Shown here: one piece after another, positions 34,410 to 43,408 of the stretch | Position numbering within the stretch: the stretch's first letter is position 1 | How the letters are laid out: each line of letters begins with the position of its first letter | Assembly: GCA_009774215.1 (NCBI GenBank) | Contig: VSNH01000001.1 | Span: forward strand, 53,420 to 117,419 | From: Lachnospiraceae bacterium | GTDB taxonomy: Bacteria > Bacillota > Clostridia > Lachnospirales > Lachnospiraceae | Reading direction: 5' to 3' | DNA: 64,000 nucleotides | Made by a program: the position numbers and the translations under genes | The notes under the pieces: generated by a model | What the model was told of the DNA's origin: nothing | Seen by the model: the letters and a program-made list of their open reading frames with translations, nothing else | Databases searched by the model: none

Positions 34410-35659
34410 GAAGCTTAAAAGGAGAGTTGAACTATAATTACAAAAAAATGGCACGCCTTATATTTTACGGTGTGTTGTCGGTTTTTGGCGTTGCTTTGCT
34501 GACGGGCATATTAAATATCGTGTTTCTTATCTCAGCGGCGGTCGTCTATGTGAATACAGATTCCAGCTATATTTACGGAGGCAGGGTTATGGAGGCGCTG
34601 CACCTTACGAAGAGCGGGTATGAGCTTGACGAGGAGCTGGCGGAGGAATTTGCACAGAAAGAACAATGGGCTATGCTTCTTGATGAGAACGGACGGGTGA
34701 TATGGAGCATACGCAAACCAGAAGAGCTTGAGGAGGGGTATAGCCGCTCGGAAATTGCCCGTATGAGTAAGTGGTATCTGAAAGGATACCCTGTGCAGAT
34801 GCGCGCATGGGATGACCGGATTATGGTAGTGGGGATGCAGAAGGAGACAATGTGGAAATACAATATAGAATTTAGTATTTCTTGGATGGATTTTTTGAAA
34901 CGGACGATTCTTGCCTGCCTTTTCATCAATTTTATCTGGATAGTGGCGCTGGCATTTCTTTTTACAAAGCGGTTTACGAGAAACAGGGAACGGGCGCGTA
35001 TTGAGTGGATAGCCGGTATTTCCCACGATATCCGCACGCCCTTGTCGGTGGTGATGGGATACGCCGATACGTTGGAACACAGCGAAGGGCTGGCGGAGGA
35101 AGCGAGGCAGCAGGCAGCTGTAATACGGCATCAGAGTATGGTTATGAAAGAATTGATTGCCGATTTAAATTTGACTTCTCAACTGGAATATTCCATGCAG
35201 GCGCTGCGGAAAGAAAAAGTGCGTCCGGCGGAGATTATCAGAGGCGTTGCCGTTTCCTTCCTTAACGATTCCATGCCGGGAGAGCTGGGAATTGATGTGC
35301 AGATTGCGCCGTCTGCGGAGCAGCTATGCGTAAATGCAGACCGACAGCTTTTTGTGCGGGTATTCCGCAACCTGATTAATAACAGCGTGAAGCACAGTGG
35401 CAAGAGCGGTTCTGTGGAAATCAGGATTTCCATGTGGCAGGAAAAGAAGAAATGTGATATTCGTCTGGAAGATAACGGCGTAGGTTACTCCGAAGAAGTT
35501 CTGCGCCGTCTGCGCAGCCGGAAGAAGGATTCGCCGGGAGAAAATATTCGTGGTCTGGAGATCGTGAAGAAGATTATTTTGGCGCATGGCGGGAAAATCC
35601 GATTCGGGAACGGAGAGGAGGGCGGGGGATATTGCATGATTGCGCTTCGGAAACGTTGA
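34406..35659 (+). CDS. Membrane sensor histidine kinase
   Basis: 417 residues. Two predicted membrane segments, about residues 14-48 (FYGVLSVFGVALLTGILNIV) and 165-190 (TILACLFINFIWIVALAFLF), enclose an extracellular sensor region of about 115 residues. H-box GISHDIRTPLSVVMGYADTL, N-box FRNLINNSVKHSG, G1 box LEDNGVGYSEEVL. The G2 region reads GENIRGLEIVKKIILAHGG rather than the common GLGL. Partner of the overlapping regulator. The signal is not readable. Proximity to the peptide-protection transporter and the DUF6603 operon makes envelope stress or antimicrobial peptides a reasonable guess. Confidence 0.9.
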   Translation: MRSLKGELNYNYKKMARLIFYGVLSVFGVALLTGILNIVFLISAAVVYVNTDSSYIYGGRVMEALHLTKSGYELDEELAEEFAQKEQWAMLLDENGRVIWSIRKPEELEEGYSRSEIARMSKWYLKGYPVQMRAWDDRIMVVGMQKETMWKYNIEFSISWMDFLKRTILACLFINFIWIVALAFLFTKRFTRNRERARIEWIAGISHDIRTPLSVVMGYADTLEHSEGLAEEARQQAAVIRHQSMVMKELIADLNLTSQLEYSMQALRKEKVRPAEIIRGVAVSFLNDSMPGELGIDVQIAPSAEQLCVNADRQLFVRVFRNLINNSVKHSGKSGSVEIRISMWQEKKKCDIRLEDNGVGYSEEVLRRLRSRKKDSPGENIRGLEIVKKIILAHGGKIRFGNGEEGGGYCMIALRKR

Positions 35660-35666
35660 TTTTTAT

Positions 35667-35710
35667 ATAGAAAAATTTCGCGGAACTGGATATTCTGCGA
35701 AATTTTCTAT
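35667..35710 (+). terminator. Inverted repeat, probable terminator after the kinase gene
   Basis: ATAGAAAAATTTCGC and GCGAAATTTTCTAT form a 14-bp stem with one bulged A and a 15-base loop, directly after the kinase stop codon. The T-run is weak, so terminator activity is probable but not certain. Confidence 0.5.
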
Positions 35711-35829
35711 GTTAGAAATCTCTTGTCTTATGACTGTTTGCAATTATATGTATTGTCATAAATTATACTTAAGGCTGTTTGCCAATTTTAACACGCAAGG
35801 CAATGCTGTCATGTTTTGGCAGCGGCATT

Positions 35830-36000
35830 TTAGCCTTTTGAAAATTCTGTAAAATCAAGATACAGGTCTTTGCAAATCCCTGTCTGAATCCGTTCAGAGA
35901 ACGAATGGCATGACGGAACCTCCCATCTTTCCGTTTCATATATCGTAACGGTTTCCCTATCCAAATCAACAATCCAGTATTCCCGTACACCCGTCTCACT
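35830..36000 (-). pseudogene. Uma2-family endonuclease remnant (C-terminal part)
   Basis: The minus-strand reading ETGVREYWIVDLDRETVTIY, then SFSERIQTGICKDLYLDF, matches the C-terminal third of Uma2/DUF820 PD-(D/E)XK proteins (family form GVREYWIVDP..VTVY). The N-terminal two thirds, including the catalytic Asp and Glu-x-Lys positions, are absent. Upstream sequence is in another frame and unrecognised. It is a decayed fragment at the edge of the recombinase region. Between 36001 and 36350 I see no further gene. Confidence 0.65.
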
Positions 36001-36350
36001 TCTCCATAAGGGACTCCTCTTTTCTGATTCTTGCATATTCCATTCTTACATCCTCCTGTTCCGCAAGTGTAATTGTATGAGAATCCCCTGCTTATAAATT
36101 GTGATAGTGGGTTCAAAAGTATAGAACACCGATTTATCTGACACCGATGCAGAGAAATCTTCTGCGCCGAATATTTGTTATCAGGAAAGTAATATGCTTT
36201 GTCTTCATTATAAAGGCGGGTGTGCGGAATATCAGGAACGAAAAGCCGTTGTTGATAAATGCCTTGTAAAATTTTGGCATATTTTGTCCCGCAGACTGTT
36301 ATTAATGGTATATTTGTGGTCAAAAAAGTGGTCAGAAAGGAGAACTACAT

Positions 36351-37469
36351 ATGCCAAGACGAGGTGACAACATAAGGAAGCGCACAGACGGCAGGTGGGA
36401 AGGTCGATATCCGGCGGTATCTGCTGATGGCGAAAGGAGGTATCTGTCCGTCTATGGAAAATCTTACGGCGAAGTAAAAGAAAAAATGACTGCAAAAACA
36501 GATTCCTCTGACTTCCCGGCGATTCGCATCAGCGACAGGCAGCAAATTTGTGATGCTGATTTTTGCACACTTATGGAAGAATGGTTGGAAGAGGTGGAGC
36601 AGAGTAGAAAATACTCTACTTATATTAAGTATAAAAAACTTTATACCTGCCATATTCGTTCTCACTTTTTTCAAGACAGGCTTTCCGGAATGACAAACGG
36701 CTATATCCAGACTCAAATATCGGCGCTGGATGTGTCGGATACGACGAAACACAGCATTCTGGCTGCCATCAAGCAGACGTTACGTTTTGCCGAAAAGCAA
36801 TACGGTTATCCCATGCCCGTTATCACAGGCTGTTCCCGGCAAAAGCGGCCGTCTGCAATCGAAATTTTGAATCGCACGGAGCAAGGCAGACTGATACAAT
36901 TTCTCTATAGCGACATGGACATTTCCAAAGCGGGAATTTATCTCTGCCTTTTCACGGGTCTTCGATTAGGAGAAATATGCTCTTTGAAGTGGGCTGATAT
37001 CGATCAGGAGAAAGGCCTGCTTCATGTAAACAGAACCGTACAGAGAATCGAGAGTAAAGAGGGACCGGCAAAAACCACTCTTTTAGAAACGCCGCCTAAA
37101 AGCGTCTTTTCTAAACGGGAAATTCCCATCTCGGACACCCTGCTGTCACTTCTCAACAAGTTTCGACAGGGAGAGCAGGAGTATGTCCTGAAAAACAGTA
37201 AACCAATGGAACCGCGGACTTATCAAAATCATTTTAAGAAGTATCTCAAACAGATCAATGCCCCTAATTACAATTTCCATATTTTACGGCATACCTTTGC
37301 CACAAACTGCATTGACAGCGGAATGGATGTCAAATGTCTCAGCGAAATTCTGGGGCATTCCAATGTGCAGATTACCTTGAACAAATACGTCCATCCCAGC
37401 ATGGATACCAAACGAAAATATATCAACGCACTCTCCGCTGATTATGGTCAATTATGTGGTCAGACCTAA
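36351..37469 (+). CDS. Tyrosine recombinase / integrase
   Basis: 372 residues, full-length Tn916/phage integrase type. An N-terminal AP2-like arm-binding region (GRWEGRYPAVSADGERRYLS) is followed by a SAM-like core-binding domain (residues about 65-155) and the catalytic domain. All catalytic residues are present: Arg205 (TGLRLGEICSLKW), His310 and Arg313 (HILRH), His336 (LGHSNVQITL), Tyr346 (NKYVHP). AGGAG precedes the ATG. Neither an excisionase, a relaxase nor phage genes flank it; instead there are two gene remnants. It is probably the last intact gene of a lost or decayed integrative element. Sequence around it is AT-richer than both neighbours. Confidence 0.9.
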   Translation: MPRRGDNIRKRTDGRWEGRYPAVSADGERRYLSVYGKSYGEVKEKMTAKTDSSDFPAIRISDRQQICDADFCTLMEEWLEEVEQSRKYSTYIKYKKLYTCHIRSHFFQDRLSGMTNGYIQTQISALDVSDTTKHSILAAIKQTLRFAEKQYGYPMPVITGCSRQKRPSAIEILNRTEQGRLIQFLYSDMDISKAGIYLCLFTGLRLGEICSLKWADIDQEKGLLHVNRTVQRIESKEGPAKTTLLETPPKSVFSKREIPISDTLLSLLNKFRQGEQEYVLKNSKPMEPRTYQNHFKKYLKQINAPNYNFHILRHTFATNCIDSGMDVKCLSEILGHSNVQITLNKYVHPSMDTKRKYINALSADYGQLCGQT

Positions 37470-37545
37470 GCATTGGCCCGTCAATATAATAGCGAGTCTA
37501 TTCCGGAGGCAGATATAAGAAAACTTCAGGAGATCACGAAGGACT

Positions 37546-37638
37546 ACGGGACAGTTTAAGAAGGATTATAAGCAGGCGCTTAAAAGCGGCTGTAATCCCG
37601 ATAAATTATGGGCGGTAATTTCACGGCACAGTAGCTGA
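37546..37638 (+). pseudogene. YafQ/RelE-type toxin remnant
   Basis: The reading TGQFKKDYKQALKSGCNPDK, then LWAVISRHSS and stop, resembles the N-terminal third of YafQ-type mRNA-interferase toxins (family form TxQFKKDxK.A.KRG.D..KL..VI). No start codon in frame and the catalytic C-terminus is missing. A second short frame just upstream (IPEADIRKLQEITKDYG) might be antitoxin debris. Remaining sequence up to 37840 holds no gene I recognise. Confidence 0.55.
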
Positions 37639-37840
37639 TATTGATAAGATGCACCAGTGTTTCAATCCCTCTGCGGCTGCGGATCATGTATGCGCATAAC
37701 GACCAAAAGGATTTCTGTTCATAATAGCTTACTTTCATGTTCCACCGGAACGAATACAGGAACAGGGGGATATATGTCATCCATTCGCTTCCTGTCTTTT
37801 ACAGTATTGGAAATAATTCGCGTACAGAACAAAAAACCTA

Positions 37841-37869
37841 TTGGAAGCCGTCTTCAGTCATGTTACACT
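37841..37869 (+). promoter_or_regulatory. Promoter of the beta-glucosidase gene
   Basis: TTGGAA (37841-37846), 17 bp, TACACT (37864-37869), about 95 bases before the start at 37966. No clear CRE-like palindrome was identified. Confidence 0.5.
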
Positions 37870-37965
37870 AATAGCATGGAGGGGCGGTTTTGGTGTGGAG
37901 AAGGTGTGGAAACCGGCCCGATCAATGGTGCAGCCGGAAGAGCGGACTGCAGAATGGAGGATAAC

Positions 37966-40251
37966 ATGACAGCAGAACAAATCAAAGAGATCGTTGCACA
38001 GATGACGCTGGAGGAAAAAGCCTCTATGTGTTCGGGGGCGGATTTCTGGCATACGGAGGCCGTGGAACGGCTGGGGATTCCCGCCAGCATGGTGTCGGAC
38101 GGACCGCATGGCCTGCGCAAGCAGGAGCAGGAGGGCGATCACTTAGGGGTGAATGACAGTATTAAGGCGGTATGTTTTCCGGCCGGCTGCGGTACGGCAG
38201 CTTCCTTTAACAGAGAGCTGATACAGCAGATGGGGGAGACGCTGGGAGAGGAATGCCAGGCGGAGGGCGTGAGCGTGATTCTCGGACCGGCGGTGAATAT
38301 TAAGCGGTCTCCTCTCTGCGGGCGTAATTTTGAATATTATTCCGAGGATCCCCTCGTAGCGAGCGAGATGGCGGGCGCGCTGATCCGCGGTGTACAGAGT
38401 AAAAATGTGGGAACCAGCATCAAGCATTTTCTGGGGAACAATCAGGAGACCAGAAGGATGACTTCGGATTCCAAAATCGGAGAGAGATCCCTGCATGAGA
38501 TTTATCTGGCGGCCTTTGAGGGCGCGGTGAAAAAGGAAAAGCCTTGGACCGTGATGTGTTCCTACAATAAAATCAATGGCACATATGCTGCGGAGAATCA
38601 TAAATATCTGACGGAGGTGCTTCGTGATGAGTGGGGGTTTGAGGGCTATGTGATGAGTGATTGGGGCGCGGTCAACAGCCGTGTGAAGGACTTGCAGGCA
38701 GGGCTGGACTTGGAGATGCCTTCCTCGAACGGGTTCAATGACAAGCTGATCGTGGGCGCGGTGCAGAGCGGCGAGCTGCCGGAAAAAGTGTTGGATACGG
38801 CGGTGGCGCGTATTTTGAACATTGTTTTCCGCTTTGAGGAAAATCGGGATAAGAACGCGGTTTTTGACAGAGACAAGGATCATGAAATGGCGCGGAAGAT
38901 AGCGCAGGAGACGATTGTTCTTCTTAAAAATGAGAATGTGCTGCCCTTGTCTGAGCAGGATGAGATTGCCTTTATCGGAAAGTACGCGAAAACGCCCCGC
39001 TATCAGGGCGGCGGCAGCTCCCACATCAACAGCCATAAGGTTACCTCGGCGTTAGATGCAGTGGAGGGCATGGCGAATGTGGCCTATGCGCAGGGCTTTG
39101 ACGACAAAGAAGATAAAACGGATGAGAAGCTGCTTGCGGAGGCGGTGGAGACGGCGAAAAAGGCGAAAGTCGCGGTTATCTTTGCGGGGCTTCCGGACGC
39201 TTTTGAGTCAGAGGGATTTGACAGAAAACACATGCGGATGCCGGACTGCCAGAATGAGCTGATTTCCAAGGTGGCGGCGGTACAGCCGAATACCATCGTG
39301 GTACTGCACAACGGCTCCCCGGTGGAAATGCCGTGGGTGAACGAGGTGAAGGGCATTGTGGAAGCGTATCTCAGCGGTCAGGCAGTGGGCGGCGCGGTCT
39401 GCGATATTCTGTTTGGCAGGGTGAATCCCAGCGCGAAGCTGCCGGAGACATTCCCGCTCAAGCTGGAGGATAATCCGTCCTATCTCTTCTACATCGGGGA
39501 GAGGGATAAGGTGGAATACCGCGAGGGTATTTTTGTGGGTTACCGTTATTATGATAAGAAGAAAATGGATGTGCTGTTCCCCTTTGGACATGGTCTTTCT
39601 TACACAACCTTTGCCTATTCCAATCTGCGCACGGATAAGGATGTTATGAAAGATAGGGATACCATGGAGGTTTCCGTGGACATTAAAAATACAGGGAACA
39701 TGGCGGGCAAAGAAGTGGTGCAGCTCTATGTGGCGGATCGGGAGAGTGCGGTGATTCGTCCCATCAAGGAGCTGAAAGGTTTTGAGAAGGTGGAGCTTGC
39801 GCCGGGAGAGACGAAGACAGTGACCTTCACGCTGGATAAGAGGGCGTTCGCCTTTTACAGCGTAAAGCTGCAGGACTGGTATGTGGAGACGGGAGCCTTT
39901 GATCTTATGGTCGGCGCTTCCTCTGCGGATATAAGATTGACTAAAGAGGTTAACGTAGAATCCACGGTGAAAATTCCTTTCGTGTACACAACGGATACCA
40001 CAATGGGCGATGTGCTCAGGGATCCGCGTGCGAGGGAGATTGTGAAAGACCTTCTGGGGCTTGATATTTTTGGCGGGGGACAGGGCACGTTGTCGGAGGG
40101 AAGCGCTGCCAGCGAGGCTATCTCGGCTGAGATGAATGCGGCGATGGCGGAGTTTGCGCCTCTGCGGAGTGCGGTCAGCTTTGGCGGCGATATGAATATG
40201 GCAGACATACAGGAGATTGTGGAAAAACTGAATGCGCTGGAGGAAGGATAA
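37966..40251 (+). CDS. GH3 beta-glucosidase
   Basis: 761 residues. GH3 N-terminal barrel (MTLEEKASMCSGADFWHTEA onward) with the nucleophile Asp232 in VMSDWGAV, substrate-binding DGPHGLRKQ near residue 44 and KHFLGNNQETRR. GH3 C-terminal domain with the Gly-rich loop QGGGSSHIN, then a fibronectin-III-like domain (DIKNTGNMAGKEVVQLYVAD). No signal peptide, so a cytoplasmic enzyme acting on imported glucosides or xylosides. The start at 37966 is set by GGAGG 5 bases upstream; the frame is open much further upstream but without a ribosome site. Known reaction: hydrolysis of terminal beta-glucosyl residues with retention. The exact substrate is not predictable. Confidence 0.9.
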   Translation: MTAEQIKEIVAQMTLEEKASMCSGADFWHTEAVERLGIPASMVSDGPHGLRKQEQEGDHLGVNDSIKAVCFPAGCGTAASFNRELIQQMGETLGEECQAEGVSVILGPAVNIKRSPLCGRNFEYYSEDPLVASEMAGALIRGVQSKNVGTSIKHFLGNNQETRRMTSDSKIGERSLHEIYLAAFEGAVKKEKPWTVMCSYNKINGTYAAENHKYLTEVLRDEWGFEGYVMSDWGAVNSRVKDLQAGLDLEMPSSNGFNDKLIVGAVQSGELPEKVLDTAVARILNIVFRFEENRDKNAVFDRDKDHEMARKIAQETIVLLKNENVLPLSEQDEIAFIGKYAKTPRYQGGGSSHINSHKVTSALDAVEGMANVAYAQGFDDKEDKTDEKLLAEAVETAKKAKVAVIFAGLPDAFESEGFDRKHMRMPDCQNELISKVAAVQPNTIVVLHNGSPVEMPWVNEVKGIVEAYLSGQAVGGAVCDILFGRVNPSAKLPETFPLKLEDNPSYLFYIGERDKVEYREGIFVGYRYYDKKKMDVLFPFGHGLSYTTFAYSNLRTDKDVMKDRDTMEVSVDIKNTGNMAGKEVVQLYVADRESAVIRPIKELKGFEKVELAPGETKTVTFTLDKRAFAFYSVKLQDWYVETGAFDLMVGASSADIRLTKEVNVESTVKIPFVYTTDTTMGDVLRDPRAREIVKDLLGLDIFGGGQGTLSEGSAASEAISAEMNAAMAEFAPLRSAVSFGGDMNMADIQEIVEKLNALEEG

Positions 40252-40298
40252 AACTTTCCTCAGGCGTTTGTGTATACAGGCTGGACGGAAAGTGTGGG

Positions 40299-41333
40299 AT
40301 GATAAAGAAAGGTGTATGGGGAAAAACGGATGCTGTCAAGCATATGGCGGACGGAAGGGGAAGGTGGCTGTGGTGGACTGCGCCGGTGTTTTCTGTGGGC
40401 AATGAGCAGAGCGCGTGTGCGGGCATGAACAATTGGCGGCAGCCGCGAGAGCCGGCACTCCCGCCGTTTGCAGTGGGATTGTTGACACTGGGAGCTGTGC
40501 TTACAGTGTGCGGGGTTTTCCCCGGCGGAAGAACTGTCTGCGAGGCGAAAGAGACAGGTACAACTGTCACAGCGCAGAAAAAAGGCGCGGCAGCCGCGGA
40601 GGAACAGGAAGTCATCGAGTTTGTCACCGCATACCGTGAGGCGTTTTCGCCGGAGAGGATTGATACGCTGGCGGATTATGTGGATGACCCGGAAGATCGG
40701 GATTTTCAGATTGACCTTTTACGAAACAAGCCGATGTTTGAGCAAGGTATTACGGGCTGGGAAAACATTAGGGTTGTTGTATGCCAGATGTCTGACGGAA
40801 AACACTGGGTCGCTTCGGTGAGTAGCGATCTACTCACTGAGGATTTTGATTTCGGGATTCCGGGTCTGAATGTGGTGCTGGTAGAAAGAAATGAAGAGGG
40901 AGAGCTGAAGATAGTGGTGGACAACGGCTCGGCGTTCCCGGATGCATTTTTCAAGGAAATGCGGGAGCTTACCCTGTCGGATGAAATGCAGGATCACAGC
41001 AATGAAATTGCGGTAGCATACAATGCCCTGCTTGCAGAGCATCCGGAATTAGTGGAGTGGCTCGAGAGCATAAACAGGGTGATTAACGAAGAGCTGGGAA
41101 AGATGCTGGAAGAGCAGTCTTCGACGAAAACGAAGGCGGATTCCGGGGAAGAAAAATCTGATGCGAAGAAAGACAGTTACACTGTGAAAAGAGGGGACTG
41201 CCTCTGGAGCATTGCAGAAGAACAGCTCGGTGACGGAATGCGCTGGAGCGGGCTTTACGAGCAAAACAAGGAGGTAGTCGGAGAAAATCCGGATTTGTTG
41301 TATGTGGGAATCACGATACAGCTAAATCAATAA
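40299..41333 (+). CDS. LysM-domain protein with N-terminal membrane anchor
   Basis: Up to 344 residues. A hydrophobic segment (FAVGLLTLGAVLTVCGVF) is preceded by about 55 residues if ATG 40299 is used. ATG 40428 (MNNWRQPREP) would give a more typical short cytoplasmic lead, and neither start has a strong ribosome site. The middle region (EVIEFVTAYREAFSPERIDT to KIVVDN) looks like an NTF2-like or DUF-type alpha/beta domain. The last 50 residues are a LysM domain (YTVKRGDCLWSIAEEQLGDG), which binds peptidoglycan N-acetylglucosamine. Likely an envelope protein. It starts 47 bases after the GH3 gene and ends at a terminator shared with pyrG. Confidence 0.75.
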   Translation: MIKKGVWGKTDAVKHMADGRGRWLWWTAPVFSVGNEQSACAGMNNWRQPREPALPPFAVGLLTLGAVLTVCGVFPGGRTVCEAKETGTTVTAQKKGAAAAEEQEVIEFVTAYREAFSPERIDTLADYVDDPEDRDFQIDLLRNKPMFEQGITGWENIRVVVCQMSDGKHWVASVSSDLLTEDFDFGIPGLNVVLVERNEEGELKIVVDNGSAFPDAFFKEMRELTLSDEMQDHSNEIAVAYNALLAEHPELVEWLESINRVINEELGKMLEEQSSTKTKADSGEEKSDAKKDSYTVKRGDCLWSIAEEQLGDGMRWSGLYEQNKEVVGENPDLLYVGITIQLNQ

Positions 41334-41381
41334 TGAAATGGATTTAAGAAGCATGGTTTTCAAGAAATATATTTGAGGTAA

Positions 41382-41416
41382 GAGAAAGGCGCTCCGTACG
41401 AAGTGCCTTTCTTTTG
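41382..41416 (+). terminator. Rho-independent terminator between LysM gene and pyrG
   Basis: GAAAGGCGCT / AGTGCCTTTC 10-bp stem (one G-T pair), loop of 8, then TTTT. It lies between convergent genes, 6 bases from the pyrG stop codon. Confidence 0.75.
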
Positions 41417-41422
41417 GAATAA

Positions 41423-43030
41423 TCATTTCTGTTTTTGTTTTAGCGCGGCTTCCACAAACCCCTTAAAGAGCGGATGCGGTCTGTTCGGTCTGGACTTTAA
41501 TTCCGGGTGCGCCTGTGTCGCTACAAAGAAAGGGTGATCCGTCAGCTCGCACATTTCCACGATTCGCCCGTCGGGAGAAAGCCCGGAGAGCCGCATCCCT
41601 TTTTTCGTGAGTACGGCACGGTAGTCGTTGTTGACTTCGTAGCGGTGCCTGTGCCTCTCGTGAATGGTTTCCTCGCCGTACAACGCATACGCCTTTGATG
41701 CCTTGTCCAGCACACAGGGATAAGAGCCGAGACGCAGGGTGCCGCCGATATCCTCTACGCCGTTCTGGTCGGGCATCAGCGCGATCACGGGATGGGTGGT
41801 GGAAGGATCCAGTTCAATGCTGTGGGCATCGTTGTAGCCGATTACATTTCGGGCAAACTCCACGATCGATAACTGCATACCAAGGCAGAGACCCAGAAAA
41901 GGAATCTTACGTTCTCTGGCGTAAGTGATGGCTTCGATCATGCCCTCGATGCCCCGGTCACCGAAGCCGCCGGGCACCAGAATGCCGCTTACGTCGCGTA
42001 GGATGGAGTCCACGTTGTCTCCGGTGACAGTCTCGGAATCCACCCATTTGATATCCACCACACAGCGATGAGAAATACCGCCGTGCTTCAATGCCTCCAC
42101 CACGCTGATATAGGCGTCGTGAAGCTGTGTATATTTGCCCACAAGAGCAACCGTCACGGAATCGGTAGGAGTCCGCAGGGATTCCACCATGGCCCTCCAG
42201 TCGGCGAGATCCGGTTCCGGGCAGTCCAGTCTCAGACACTCGCACGCCACTTGCGCCAAATGTTCCTTTTCCATGGCGAGGGGCGCCTCATACAAATGTT
42301 CCACATCCAGATTCTGCAAAACACGGTTGTTTGGCACATTACAAAACAGCGCGATCTTGTCCTTGATCCCCTGATCCAGAGGGTGCTCACTGCGGCAGAC
42401 AATGATATCGGGCTGGATTCCCATGCCCTGTAAATCCTTCACACTGGCCTGGGTCGGCTTGGTCTTTAATTCCTGAGAGGCACTTAGATACGGGATCAGC
42501 GTCACATGAATCAGAATCGCGTTTTCCCGTCCCACCTCATGCTGGAACTGACGGATGGACTCTAAGAAAGGCTGGCTTTCGATATCGCCCACGGTGCCGC
42601 CCACCTCGATGATGGCAATACGGGTCTCCTGATCCGTAAAGTTACGATAAAATCTACTTTTTATTTCGTTTGTAATATGAGGAATGACCTGCACGGTGCC
42701 GCCGCCGTAATCGCCCCGGCGCTCTTTCTGCAGGACGGACCAGTAAACCTTACCCGTGGTCACATTGGAGTTTTTGTCCAGATTTTCATCGATGAAACGC
42801 TCATAATGTCCAAGATCCAGATCTGTCTCGGTGCCGTCTTCGGTAACAAACACCTCGCCGTGCTGGATCGGGTTCATGGTTCCCGGATCAATATTGATGT
42901 AGGGATCAAATTTCTGCATGGTTACTTTGTAACCGCGCGCCTTTAAAAGTCTTCCCAGAGATGCCGCCGTGATGCCCTTGCCGAGACCCGAAACAACGCC
43001 TCCCGTAACGAATACATATTTTACTGCCAT
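41423..43030 (-). CDS. pyrG: CTP synthase
   Basis: 535 residues, normal length. The start at 43030 ([10 protein letters not shown]) follows AAAGGATT; the open frame continues upstream without support. N-terminal synthetase domain: [17 protein letters not shown] (P-loop), [33 protein letters not shown]-terminal class I glutamine amidotransferase: nucleophile Cys in [10 protein letters not shown], His and Glu in [12 protein letters not shown]. Reaction: UTP + ATP + glutamine to CTP in the cytoplasm. Transcribed alone. Its leader holds a dispersed hairpin repeat (43063-43104) and a TATAAT box on the minus strand at 43128-43133. I did not find a G-rich reiterative attenuator start. Confidence 0.96.
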   Translation of the reverse strand: MAVKYVFVTGGVVSGLGKGITAASLGRLLKARGYKVTMQKFDPYINIDPGTMNPIQHGEVFVTEDGTETDLDLGHYERFIDENLDKNSNVTTGKVYWSVLQKERRGDYGGGTVQVIPHITNEIKSRFYRNFTDQETRIAIIEVGGTVGDIESQPFLESIRQFQHEVGRENAILIHVTLIPYLSASQELKTKPTQASVKDLQGMGIQPDIIVCRSEHPLDQGIKDKIALFCNVPNNRVLQNLDVEHLYEAPLAMEKEHLAQVACECLRLDCPEPDLADWRAMVESLRTPTDSVTVALVGKYTQLHDAYISVVEALKHGGISHRCVVDIKWVDSETVTGDNVDSILRDVSGILVPGGFGDRGIEGMIEAITYARERKIPFLGLCLGMQLSIVEFARNVIGYNDAHSIELDPSTTHPVIALMPDQNGVEDIGGTLRLGSYPCVLDKASKAYALYGEETIHERHRHRYEVNNDYRAVLTKKGMRLSGLSPDGRIVEMCELTDHPFFVATQAHPELKSRPNRPHPLFKGFVEAALKQKQK

Positions 43031-43062
43031 CGGTCTAATCCTTTCTAAAAATACGAAAAGGC

Positions 43063-43104
43063 AACTGTTCAGCCGTAAATGCTCCGACTTATACTGAATA
43101 GTTA
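43063..43104. repeat. Dispersed hairpin repeat, copy in the pyrG leader
   Basis: AACTGTTCAG and CTGAATAGTT form a 10-bp near-perfect stem around a 21-base loop. The inner 36 bases (43069-43104) match 52894-52929 upstream of crh at 29 of 36 positions. Confidence 0.6.
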
Positions 43105-43127
43105 CCGTCAAAAACAATACACTGTCT

Positions 43128-43133
43128 ATTATA
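43128..43133 (-). promoter_or_regulatory. -10 box of pyrG (no clear -35)
   Basis: TATAAT on the minus strand about 95 bases upstream of the pyrG start. No good -35 box at 16-18 bp spacing was found. Confidence 0.4.
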
Positions 43134-43229
43134 CAATGAAAAGACAGGAAAAACTACTCCAAAGGTCAAAAATTGTAAAAAAATTTATAATTCTTTTACA
43201 TATGTGTACAGAATTTCATAATTCCCTCA

Positions 43230-43258
43230 TTGATTTATGATTTTTGCTGGCATATAAT
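43230..43258 (+). promoter_or_regulatory. Promoter of ftsH
   Basis: TTGATT (43230-43235), 17 bp, TATAAT (43253-43258). It leaves a leader of about 140 bases to the ftsH start, which contains short direct repeats (GTGAAGCG twice) but no clear terminator. Confidence 0.65.
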
Positions 43259-43408
43259 CTATATTGAGACAGTAATAGGCAGAAGATAGTGAAAGTGGGG
43301 AGCCTGTCGAAGTGCCAGACAGTCCGCCGGCAGGATGAAGTGAAGCGGTGAAGCGGAATTGAGCTGCGCACGGTGAAGTATATCAAACAATGAAAGTGAG
43401 GATGCCTC

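Noticed and set aside
35769..36323. 184-codon minus-strand frame over the Uma2 remnant
   Set aside because: It reads out of frame with the Uma2-like segment and resembles no protein.
36328..37465. Attachment sites of the integrase (GTGGTCAGA at 36328 and 37457)
   Set aside because: Nine bases are too short to be meaningful, and both lie at the edges of the integrase gene itself.
37659..37671. CRISPR repeat (GTTTCAATCCCTC resembles the end of type I/III repeats)
   Set aside because: Only one copy, no spacers, no cas genes nearby.
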